A stretch of 22,332 bases of DNA from CAG-533 sp964589375. GTDB lineage: Bacteria > Bacillota_I > Bacilli_A > RF39 > UBA660. The notes under the pieces were generated by a model that searched no databases, had not been told where the DNA came from, and worked only from the letters and a program-made list of their open reading frames with translations. The stretch is from assembly GCA_964589375.1 (NCBI GenBank), contig CAZPSA010000017.1, forward strand, positions 1 to 22,332. Direction: 5' to 3'. Both the position numbers and the translations under genes were made by a program. The stretch's first letter is position 1. Each line of letters begins with the position of its first letter. Shown here piece after piece: positions 16,403-22,332 of this stretch.

Positions 16403-16960
16403 ATGTTAGTGGCTTTAGAAATAGGCGCAACAGTATTTGGACTAATACAAGGAATATTGGTGATGTTCAATAAAAGGAGTAATTGGATAGCCTATACAAT
16501 TCAGATGTTATTATTGGTTTTATTTTCTTTGTCAATGAATTTGTATGGAGATGTAATTAATAATAGTATTTATTTAGTATTAGGCATAATTGGCTTTATT
16601 TTGTGGAATAAAGCCGATAAAAGAAAGATTACAAAATGTAGTTGGAAGGAAAGAATTATTTATACTAGTACAATTGGACTTGTGACAATATTTGGATATT
16701 TAATTTTAAAAAACACCAACGATCCGTTACCATTACTTGATTCATTTACAACAGTATCTAGTTTAGTTGCTACCTATTATATGATGACAAAAAAGATTGA
16801 TACTTGGATTATCTGGTTTATAAATGATATTTTCTACGCCTTTGAATATTATATTTTACCTAACCAAGCGTTTTATTTGTTCTTATTAAATGTTATTTGG
16901 ACTTTTATGGCAATAGGTTCTTACATTAGTTGGTCAAAAATAATGAAGAAGGAGAAATAA
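16403..16960 (+). CDS. pnuC: PnuC-family nucleoside/cofactor-precursor transporter
   Basis: A 185-residue membrane protein with about seven hydrophobic segments. Two PnuC signatures are visible: YGDVINNSIYLVLGIIGFI followed by LWNK (near 48-70), and LDSFTTVSSLVATYYMMTKK followed by WIIWFIND (near 112-142), matching the family's D-A-x-T-T and W-x-x-W pattern. PnuC proteins carry nicotinamide riboside; relatives carry thiamine, riboflavin or nucleosides by facilitated diffusion with trapping by an internal kinase. The substrate cannot be read from sequence. The ATG follows AAGGAGATG. It is first in the operon and overlaps no gene; the next start is 2 bases after its stop. With an NrtR-like regulator downstream, a nicotinamide- or nucleoside-type substrate is likely. 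Confidence 0.88.
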   Translation: MLVALEIGATVFGLIQGILVMFNKRSNWIAYTIQMLLLVLFSLSMNLYGDVINNSIYLVLGIIGFILWNKADKRKITKCSWKERIIYTSTIGLVTIFGYLILKNTNDPLPLLDSFTTVSSLVATYYMMTKKIDTWIIWFINDIFYAFEYYILPNQAFYLFLLNVIWTFMAIGSYISWSKIMKKEK

Positions 16961-16962
16961 TT

Positions 16963-17487
16963 ATGATAAAAATATTTTATTCTTCGCCTTATAATATTCA
17001 ACATAAGAATATTAATCCAAATAATGCTGAAGAATTATTAAAGGACGATATTAGATGCAAAATAATAGGCAATGTTAAAAAGTTTGTTTATGGAAATAAT
17101 GGTACAAAAATTAAAGGAAATAGCAACGTATTGTATCTTGGTGGTTTTTATTACGAAGAGGATAAATTTTTAGATAATAAATATGGTGAATGTGAAAATA
17201 CAGTAAGATGTGAACTAGAACAAATTGATAAATCAGATATTGTATTTGTTAGTTTATTAAAGTATTCAGCAATTGCAAGCATTGCAGAACTTCTTTATGC
17301 AAGCTTTAAAAATAAAAAAATAGTTGTGTTCTGTGATAAAAACATAACGCAATTTAAAACTGAATATGAATATTGGTTTCCATTAATTACAAGTATGATA
17401 ATTAATAATAAAATTGAAATTATATATATAGAAAAAGAAGAAGAAATAATTAATTATATCAATAATTTAAAGGAGGAAAAAATATGA
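16963..17487 (+). CDS. Nucleoside 2-deoxyribosyltransferase-fold protein (N-glycosidase-like)
   Basis: A 174-residue soluble protein. It starts with a strand (MIKIFYSSP) and has LYLGGFYYEEDKF (about 57-69), SDIVFVSL (about 91-98) and SAIASIAELLYASF (about 102-115) followed by KKIVVFC. This order fits the nucleoside 2-deoxyribosyltransferase/Rcl fold, where the glutamate in the A-x-x-A-E-L helix (here E109) is the nucleophile that attacks the sugar C1'. Related proteins (Rcl/DNPH1, MilB) split base from nucleotide. The start is ATG 16963, preceded by AAGGAG; an earlier in-frame ATG at 16930 lies inside the pnuC gene. Its TGA overlaps the next ATG (ATGA at 17484-17487). It could release or exchange a base in the pathway. 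The fold is fairly sure, the reaction is not. Confidence 0.7.
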   Translation: MIKIFYSSPYNIQHKNINPNNAEELLKDDIRCKIIGNVKKFVYGNNGTKIKGNSNVLYLGGFYYEEDKFLDNKYGECENTVRCELEQIDKSDIVFVSLLKYSAIASIAELLYASFKNKKIVVFCDKNITQFKTEYEYWFPLITSMIINNKIEIIYIEKEEEIINYINNLKEEKI

Positions 17488-18668
17488 GATGTGTTGGAAC
17501 CGTTGTAAGAGGTATTAGAACACCAATAATTAAGGAAAATGATGATTTAACTAATATAGTGGTTGATTCATTAATGAAGGCAAGCGAAAGTGAGGGTTTT
17601 AAGTTTAGAGATAAGGATATAGTCGCTATTACAGAAGCAGTAGTTGGAATAAGTGAAGGAAATTACGTAACAGTAGATGATATTGCATTAGACGTACAAA
17701 ATAAATTTCCATCAAAAAATATTGGCTTAGTATATCCAATACTTAGTCGTAATAGATTTTCTATGATATTAAAAGGAATTGCTCGTGGTATGAATAAAAT
17801 AACAATGTTGCTTAGCTTTCCATCTGATGAAGTAGGTAATAGAGTTCTTGATGAAAACACTTTTGAAAAAAGTAAATATAATTTATCTAGTGTTATTAGT
17901 GAAAAAGAGTATAAAGAAACATTTGGAGAGTTTATTCATCCATTTACCGGAGTAAATATAGTAGAATTTTATAGGAAATTAATTGAAAATGAAAATTGTG
18001 AAGTAGAATTTGTATTTGCTAATAATCCAAAAGAAATATTAAATTACACAAATGATGTGCTTACTTGTGATATTCACACAAGATTAAAAACTAAAAAAAT
18101 GTTAGAAAATGAAGGCGCACATGTATATGGTTTATTTGAATTAATGAATAAACCTATAAATGGCAGTGGATTTAACCCAAATTATGGATTATTAGGTTCA
18201 AATAAGTCAACAGAAGAAAGATTGAAATTATTTCCAAAAACTGGGGATAAATTGGTTATTAATATCCAAAATAGATTAAAAGAATTAACAGGAAAAAATA
18301 TTGAAGTAATGGTATATGGTGATGGCGCATTTAAGGATCCAGTATGTCATATATGGGAACTTGCCGACCCAGTTGTATCACCAGCTTATACAAGCGGTTT
18401 AGAAGGTACTCCCAATGAAATAAAATTAAAATATGTATCAGATAATAAATTTGCTGATTTAAAAGGAGAAGAATTAAAAACTGCAATAAAAGAGGAAATA
18501 AAAAATAAAGAATCTAATTTAAAAGGAAAAATGTTATCTGAAGGTACAACTCCAAGAAGACTTACTGATTTAATCGGTTCACTTTGTGATTTAACAAGTG
18601 GCAGTGGTGACAAAGGTACACCAGTTGTATTTATTCAAGGATATTTTGATAATTTATCTGATGATTAA
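17484..18668 (+). CDS. CofE-like (coenzyme F420-0) gamma-glutamyl ligase family protein
   Basis: A 394-residue protein of the F420-0:gamma-glutamyl ligase family. The N-terminal part shows the family lead: VRGIRTPIIKENDDLTNIV, then KDIVAITEAVVGISEGN. The long C-terminal half has VMVYGDGAFKDP, LADPVVSPAYTSGLEGTPNE and LTSGSGDKGTPVVF, glycine- and aspartate-rich stretches suited to metal and nucleotide binding. Archaeal CofE is about 250 residues, so this is the longer, uncharacterised bacterial form. CofE adds glutamate to a carboxylate using GTP. No other F420 gene is present and this type of organism is not expected to make F420, so the acceptor is probably different, for example a nucleotide. 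AGGAGG lies 7 bases before the ATG, and the ATGA overlap couples it to the gene before. Confidence 0.8.
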   Translation: MRCVGTVVRGIRTPIIKENDDLTNIVVDSLMKASESEGFKFRDKDIVAITEAVVGISEGNYVTVDDIALDVQNKFPSKNIGLVYPILSRNRFSMILKGIARGMNKITMLLSFPSDEVGNRVLDENTFEKSKYNLSSVISEKEYKETFGEFIHPFTGVNIVEFYRKLIENENCEVEFVFANNPKEILNYTNDVLTCDIHTRLKTKKMLENEGAHVYGLFELMNKPINGSGFNPNYGLLGSNKSTEERLKLFPKTGDKLVINIQNRLKELTGKNIEVMVYGDGAFKDPVCHIWELADPVVSPAYTSGLEGTPNEIKLKYVSDNKFADLKGEELKTAIKEEIKNKESNLKGKMLSEGTTPRRLTDLIGSLCDLTSGSGDKGTPVVFIQGYFDNLSDD

Positions 18669-18697
18669 TAAAATAAAAGTTTAGAGAAGGAAAATGT

Positions 18698-19993
18698 ATG
18701 AAAGTAGATGTTATTGTTGGTGGATTATATGGAGACGAAGGAAAAGGAAAAATAGTTAGTAATTTAGGAAGTAATTATGATTATATTTTCAGGGTAAACG
18801 CATCCACAAATGCTAGTCACACTGTTAAATTAGACAGTGGTGAAATGTTTGTTACTAAGCAACTACCTTCAGTCTTTAAAAACAGTAAAATTAAATTTGT
18901 TGTAGGTCCTGGAGCAATAATGAATTTAAACGCACTAAAAGAAGAATTAATAAGTAGAAATGACATTGATGATATAAAGAATAATGTTTATATTGCCTCG
19001 AGCATTAGTTTGCTAATAAATCCATATATTGAAAGAAATAAAAATTCTAATCATTCAAAAAAATATGGAAGCACTAATCAAGGAACTGGTAATGCCATAA
19101 TTGCAAGAGATGGTAGAAATTCAGTTAAATTAATGGATGTTATGAATGTAGCAAATGGAATACTTACAAAAAACAATTTGGCAGAGAAAATTAAAGAAAG
19201 TTGTAATCAACTAGATTATTATTTCTTCAAAGCCAAAACAGATAAATATTATTTAGAAGAAGCTGAATTGTTAATTAAAAATTATTATGAAATTAAAGAG
19301 ATGATCGGAGAATTTTCAGTTGATTATACAAAATTTATATATGAATTAAAAGAAAATAGCAATATATTGATAGAAGGCTGTAACGGAATTATGTTAGATA
19401 ATTTGCATGGCTTAAATCCTTATACAACAAGCGCTTCTACTTCAGTTAATGCTCTATTAAATGGAGCAAATTTAAGTCCTTGCTATTTAAATAATGTATA
19501 TATAATTATTACTGGATATTTCTGTTGTTTAAATAAAAGACCATTCTTAACAGAAATGACAGCTGAAGAAGCCTCAAAAATATATAAGTATAATAGTGAA
19601 ATAGATGATGCCGAAGGAATAAAAAGAAGACTTGGATGGTTTGATTTACCAACATTAAAAAAAGCATTAGCTGGTCATAAAAATTGCAAGTTAGTTTTAA
19701 ATAAATTAGATATTATGCAAGATGTTGAAGATATAAAGGTATGCGATTATTATTTAACAAATACAGGTGAAAAAGTTTATGTAATGCCAGATAATATATT
19801 AGAATTAAGTAATCTAAAACCTCATTATATAACTTTTAAAGGCTGGGGTAACTTAGATAAAATAAAAAACGTTAAAGATATTCCAAAAGAATTAAAAGAT
19901 TTTATTACCTATATTGAAAAAGAAGTTGATAGGAAAATTGTTTATCTAGGAATAGGACGAAAGGTAAGTGATTTAATTAATTATGAAAAATAA
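18698..19993 (+). CDS. Divergent adenylosuccinate synthetase (PurA)-like ligase
   Basis: A 431-residue PurA-family protein of normal length. The P-loop GDEGKGK (12-18) is intact, with the catalytic base D13 and H41 in ASHTV, so GTP-driven activation of an oxo group is expected. NKLD (335-338), the guanine-binding motif, is kept. Elsewhere it departs strongly: GTTGRGIGPAY becomes GSTNQGTGNA (124-133), EGAQG becomes EGCNG (226-230), GTYPYVTSSN becomes GLNPYTTSAS, and the aspartate-binding loop TTGRxRR becomes AEGIKRR (305-311), losing the arginine that grips L-aspartate. So GTP chemistry is likely kept while the amino donor or acceptor has changed. Phage PurZ is another divergent branch, but this protein keeps D13. 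The start ATG 18698 follows AGAAGGA. Its end overlaps the kinase-like gene by 11 bases. Confidence 0.82.
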   Translation: MKVDVIVGGLYGDEGKGKIVSNLGSNYDYIFRVNASTNASHTVKLDSGEMFVTKQLPSVFKNSKIKFVVGPGAIMNLNALKEELISRNDIDDIKNNVYIASSISLLINPYIERNKNSNHSKKYGSTNQGTGNAIIARDGRNSVKLMDVMNVANGILTKNNLAEKIKESCNQLDYYFFKAKTDKYYLEEAELLIKNYYEIKEMIGEFSVDYTKFIYELKENSNILIEGCNGIMLDNLHGLNPYTTSASTSVNALLNGANLSPCYLNNVYIIITGYFCCLNKRPFLTEMTAEEASKIYKYNSEIDDAEGIKRRLGWFDLPTLKKALAGHKNCKLVLNKLDIMQDVEDIKVCDYYLTNTGEKVYVMPDNILELSNLKPHYITFKGWGNLDKIKNVKDIPKELKDFITYIEKEVDRKIVYLGIGRKVSDLINYEK

Positions 19994-20405
19994 TATAATA
20001 TTAGAGGGAACTGATGGTGTAGGAAAAACGACAACTATAAAGAAATTAAAAGAACAAGGAATAGATTGTAAAGATAGAAGTAAAGACATAATTTCAAAAT
20101 ATATGCTATTTACGGTACCTTTAGAAGAACGTGTAAAGATATATGAAGAATATTTAAAAAAGTGTGATGACATAGTTATATTTTTGATAAATAATGATAA
20201 TGATGAATTAATGAAAAGAATTTACTCTAGAGATACTATTTCTGAGTTTGACTTAGAAGCACCCAAATATAATGAACTATACTTAAATACTTATAATTAT
20301 ATGAAAGCGAATAATAAACTATATGGGAAATTGTTTTTAGTTGATTGTACTAATTTGACATTGGAAGAACAAGTAAAAAAGGTAAAAGAAGTTATAAATG
20401 CCTAG
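19983..20405 (+). CDS. Short thymidylate-kinase-like P-loop protein
   Basis: A 140-residue P-loop protein. IILEGTDGVGKTTTIKKL (about 5-22) is a textbook thymidylate-kinase Walker A with the preceding EG. DRSKD follows near 31, where TMP kinases carry D-R-[YF], then a Walker B-like DIVIFLINN near 63-71 and a short lid-like region KRIYSRDTISEFD (about 79-91). TMP kinases are usually about 205 residues, so the nucleoside-binding and lid parts are reduced. It is probably a small nucleotide kinase with changed substrate, useful for trapping imported nucleosides. The start overlaps the PurA-like gene by 11 bases and its stop overlaps the next gene by 8, so it is tightly coupled. Confidence 0.72.
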   Translation: MKNNIILEGTDGVGKTTTIKKLKEQGIDCKDRSKDIISKYMLFTVPLEERVKIYEEYLKKCDDIVIFLINNDNDELMKRIYSRDTISEFDLEAPKYNELYLNTYNYMKANNKLYGKLFLVDCTNLTLEEQVKKVKEVINA

Positions 20406-20952
20406 TATTGCTGCTCATATGATATGTGCAAACTTAGCAGCTAATGAATTAAAAATAAATGATCCGGAATTTATTAAAGGTAATTTACTTCCTGATATAA
20501 TAGATATTAAAAATAGTCATAAGAAAATCAAAGGTAAATATTATTATATACCTGATATAGATTACTTTATAAACACATTAGATTTAACAGACAACTTACA
20601 TTTAGGTTACTTATCACATCTATTATTAGATAAATATTTTTTGGAAAACTATATTTATGATGTAGTTCGTGGAGAACAAGTATTTTTAAGTAGGATTATA
20701 TACAAAGAATATGATATAATTAATTATGAACTACTCAAAACGTTTAATACAAATATAGATTATTTAAATAGTATTCTAAAAGATTTTAATGTTCCAGTTG
20801 ATGAGAAAAAATATAATACTAATATTATAAGTTTAAATAATGTCGATACTAGTAATAATTTAAGTTATTTAAATGTAGAGGATTTTTCAAAATTTTTAAT
20901 AGAAACATCTAAATTAATAGCAGAATACTTAAAGGAAGTGAAAAAAAGATGA
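20398..20952 (+). CDS. PF00882-type zinc-dependent hydrolase (phospholipase C-like)
   Basis: A 184-residue soluble protein. The pattern MPSIAAHMICANLA (H7), KGNLLPDIIDIKNSHKKIKG (D33, H41), IPDIDYF (D53) and LHLGYLSHLLLDKYF (H68, H74, D78) matches small bacterial members of the zinc-dependent phospholipase C family, an all-helical fold with several His/Asp metal ligands. No signal peptide is present, unlike secreted phospholipases, so a cytoplasmic phosphoesterase acting on a small molecule is more likely. The gene lies inside the nucleotide operon, overlapping its neighbours by 8 bases upstream and 4 (ATGA) downstream. A dNTP or modified-nucleotide phosphatase role is possible but unproven. 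Confidence 0.68.
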   Translation: MPSIAAHMICANLAANELKINDPEFIKGNLLPDIIDIKNSHKKIKGKYYYIPDIDYFINTLDLTDNLHLGYLSHLLLDKYFLENYIYDVVRGEQVFLSRIIYKEYDIINYELLKTFNTNIDYLNSILKDFNVPVDEKKYNTNIISLNNVDTSNNLSYLNVEDFSKFLIETSKLIAEYLKEVKKR

Positions 20953-21674
20953 ATGTAAACTTAGTCTGTCCAATCATTGTACTACAAAATGAATTAAATC
21001 CTAATATCAGAAAAAGTGATGTAAAAAAATTTAAATTATTGGTTGACAAAGATAATAATTTAGTAAATGTTATGGTAACAAATAACACCACCTTAAAAAC
21101 AACATTAAAAGATAAAATAACAAATATTATTAACTCTGATAGATTTCATTTAGAACAAGTATATACATTGGGAGAAGAAAAATATTATTTTGATGATAGT
21201 ATAGATATAATTTATTTGGCTGTTACTAATGCTGAAAATATAAAAACGTTAGATAATAATTATAAACTTATTGATTTTAGTATTAGTAATAATAACATTG
21301 TTTTTGATACTAAAAGTTATGAATTTAAAACAAAAGAGCATATTGCTAACAACAATATTGAATATTATCATGAAATAAATGTGGAAAATATAAAATTAGA
21401 GAAAGAATTATTAGAAATAATAATAGCGTATAAGCAGTTAAGAAGTAAATTAGATAATTCAGACATAATATTTAAATTTATGCCTAAATATTTTACTTTG
21501 GAAGAAGTGAGAATTGTATATGAAATGATAAAAGAAGTTGCTGTAGATAAATCCAATTTTAGAAAGAAAATTGTTAAATATTGCGTAGAAACAGATGTAG
21601 ATATTGCCAAAAAAGGGTATAGGCCTAGTAAGATGTATACATTCAAAGTTGTTAAAGGAGATGTTTGGTTATGA
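20949..21674 (+). CDS. NrtR-like regulator: Nudix-like sensor plus winged helix
   Basis: A 241-residue protein with the NrtR plan. Residues 1-150 are a Nudix-like domain (HLEQVYTLGEE at 67-77, DIIYLAVTN at 86-94). The catalytic Nudix box, G-x5-E-x7-R-E-U-x-E-E-x-G-U, is absent: residues 45-66 carry TLKTTLKDKITNI instead, so it should bind without cleaving. Residues 174-235 form the winged helix typical of the family: FMPKYFTLEEVRIVYEMI, DKSNFRKKI and GYRPSKMYTF. NrtR proteins sense ADP-ribose or related compounds and control NAD genes; others of the family control sugar genes. It most likely binds the two TTATGGTA palindromes at the operon promoter and so controls itself. ATGA overlaps join it to both neighbours. 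Confidence 0.85.
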   Translation: MNVNLVCPIIVLQNELNPNIRKSDVKKFKLLVDKDNNLVNVMVTNNTTLKTTLKDKITNIINSDRFHLEQVYTLGEEKYYFDDSIDIIYLAVTNAENIKTLDNNYKLIDFSISNNNIVFDTKSYEFKTKEHIANNNIEYYHEINVENIKLEKELLEIIIAYKQLRSKLDNSDIIFKFMPKYFTLEEVRIVYEMIKEVAVDKSNFRKKIVKYCVETDVDIAKKGYRPSKMYTFKVVKGDVWL

Positions 21675-22240
21675 TTTTTGCTACTAACAATAAAGGTAAG
21701 TTAATGGAGATTGAAGAAATATTACAAGAATACAAAATTTATTCTTTAAAAGATAAAAATATTGAAATAGATGTATTAGAAGATGAAGATACTTTTTATG
21801 GTAATGCTTTAAAGAAGGCTAAAGAAATATATAAAATATCTGGTGAACCAGTCATTGCTGATGATTCAGGATTATGTATAACCGCTTTAAATGATTTTCC
21901 TGGAATATTTACTCACCGATTTCTAGGAGATAATGCTACTGATGAAGAAAGAAATTATGATTTAATAAGAAGAGTTAATAATGTATCAGATAGAAGTGCT
22001 AAAGTAGTGTGCAATTTAGTTTATTATGATGGAAATAGTACTTTAGTAGGTGAAGGTATTTTAGAAGGAAGAATTGCAACTGAACCTCGAGGTCAAAATG
22101 GTTTTGGATTTGATCCAATATTTGAATTAGAAAATGGAAAAACATTAGCAGAACTTACGAGTGAACAAAAAAATTTGTTAAGTGCTAGACATCTGGCAGC
22201 AGTTGATTTAGCTAGTAAAATTAAGAAATATTCGAGATAA
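21671..22240 (+). CDS. rdgB: RdgB/HAM1-family (d)NTP pyrophosphatase
   Basis: A 189-residue protein of usual family length (about 190-200). Motifs in order: FATNNKGKLMEI (3-14), LEDEDTFYGNALKKA (36-50), IADDSGL (62-68, D64-D65), FPGIFTHRF (76-84), GFGFDPIF (144-151) and KNLLSARHLA (167-176). The family hydrolyses ITP, XTP and dITP to monophosphate plus pyrophosphate and keeps odd purines out of DNA and RNA. The base-recognition motif S-H-R near the end reads S-A-R here, losing the histidine, so base choice may differ. The ATG at 21671 forms ATGA with the regulator's stop; TTG 21665 is too close to GGAG. It could be the cell's housekeeping copy or a pathway-specific clean-up enzyme. Confidence 0.88.
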   Translation: MIFATNNKGKLMEIEEILQEYKIYSLKDKNIEIDVLEDEDTFYGNALKKAKEIYKISGEPVIADDSGLCITALNDFPGIFTHRFLGDNATDEERNYDLIRRVNNVSDRSAKVVCNLVYYDGNSTLVGEGILEGRIATEPRGQNGFGFDPIFELENGKTLAELTSEQKNLLSARHLAAVDLASKIKKYSR

Positions 22241-22280
22241 ATTTTATGTTTTAAACCAGTATCACTGAAAAATAGTACTC

Positions 22281-22330
22281 AGACTGTTGACAAAAGAAAT
22301 TTTGTTAATAGTCTTTTTATTTTTTTTAAT
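22281..22330 (+). terminator. Strong terminator closing the nucleotide operon
   Basis: A 15-bp stem AGACTGTTGACAAAA (22281-22295) / TTTTGTTAATAGTCT (22300-22314) with two G-T wobbles, a GAAA tetraloop and a long T-rich tail to the window end. It lies 40 bases after the rdgB-like stop. Confidence 0.9.
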
Positions 22331-22332
22331 TT

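Noticed and set aside
18698..19993. Assignment of the PurA-like protein to phage PurZ (2-aminoadenine DNA synthesis)
   Set aside because: It keeps the D13 position that PurZ proteins change, and no DatZ- or MazZ-type partner or phage replication genes are clear. Left as divergent PurA-like.
1..22332. Mycoplasma-type code (TGA as Trp)
   Set aside because: TGA ends several genes, including within ATGA overlaps, and tryptophan is written TGG throughout.
1..22332. tRNA, rRNA, CRISPR array or insertion sequence
   Set aside because: I saw no GTTCGA-type T-loop with paired arms, no regularly spaced repeats and no transposase-like frame.

Overview
The window is very AT-rich, densely packed DNA from a low-GC Gram-positive-type bacterium. 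TGA is read as stop: it forms the ATGA stop/start overlaps at 17484-17487, 20949-20952 and 21671-21674. The code is therefore the standard bacterial one, not the Mycoplasma code. AGGAGG-type ribosome sites, teichoic-acid synthesis, an NlpC/P60-LysM wall hydrolase, LiaF-like proteins and a glycine-rich adhesin-like tail fit a walled member of the Bacilli, perhaps one of the uncultured gut lineages near the Mollicutes (RF39-like). The taxonomic placement is inference.

Left part (1-5256), mostly minus strand: the decayed 3' tail of a surface protein with its terminator, a small DUF4282-like membrane protein, and a 1469-residue fusion. The fusion joins a YfhO-like GT-C glycosyltransferase to an LtaS-like glycerol-phosphate transferase, so one chain may both decorate and polymerise lipoteichoic acid. 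From 5373 a compact holin/holin/endolysin cassette of phage type follows with no other phage genes. After it come a membrane-anchored hypothetical protein and a surface protein with cadherin-like beta-sandwich repeats, one membrane span and a very lysine-rich cytoplasmic tail.

Middle part (8778-15886): a TetR regulator behind a perfect 28-bp palindrome, co-transcribed with LiaF-like and DUF4097/LiaG-like envelope proteins. Then come a membrane-tethered XRE regulator, an unrecognised coiled-coil membrane protein of 581 residues, and a 650-residue three-domain enzyme (HD phosphohydrolase + RelA/SpoT-type HD hydrolase + P-loop kinase).

Right part (15887-22330): a frameshifted pseudogene, then a strong promoter bracketed by two copies of a TTATGGTA-based palindrome, driving one tight operon: PnuC transporter, nucleoside-deoxyribosyltransferase-fold protein, CofE-like gamma-glutamyl ligase, divergent PurA-like ligase, short thymidylate-kinase-like protein, PF00882 zinc hydrolase-like protein, NrtR-like Nudix/winged-helix regulator and RdgB/HAM1-like NTP pyrophosphatase, closed by a strong terminator. 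Seven of the eight genes overlap or nearly touch. The PurA-like and RdgB-like proteins have changes at positions that recognise substrate in their families. I read the operon as a self-regulated pathway importing and making, or detoxifying, an unusual nucleotide, possibly by amino-acid conjugation. It is the best candidate here for an undescribed system.
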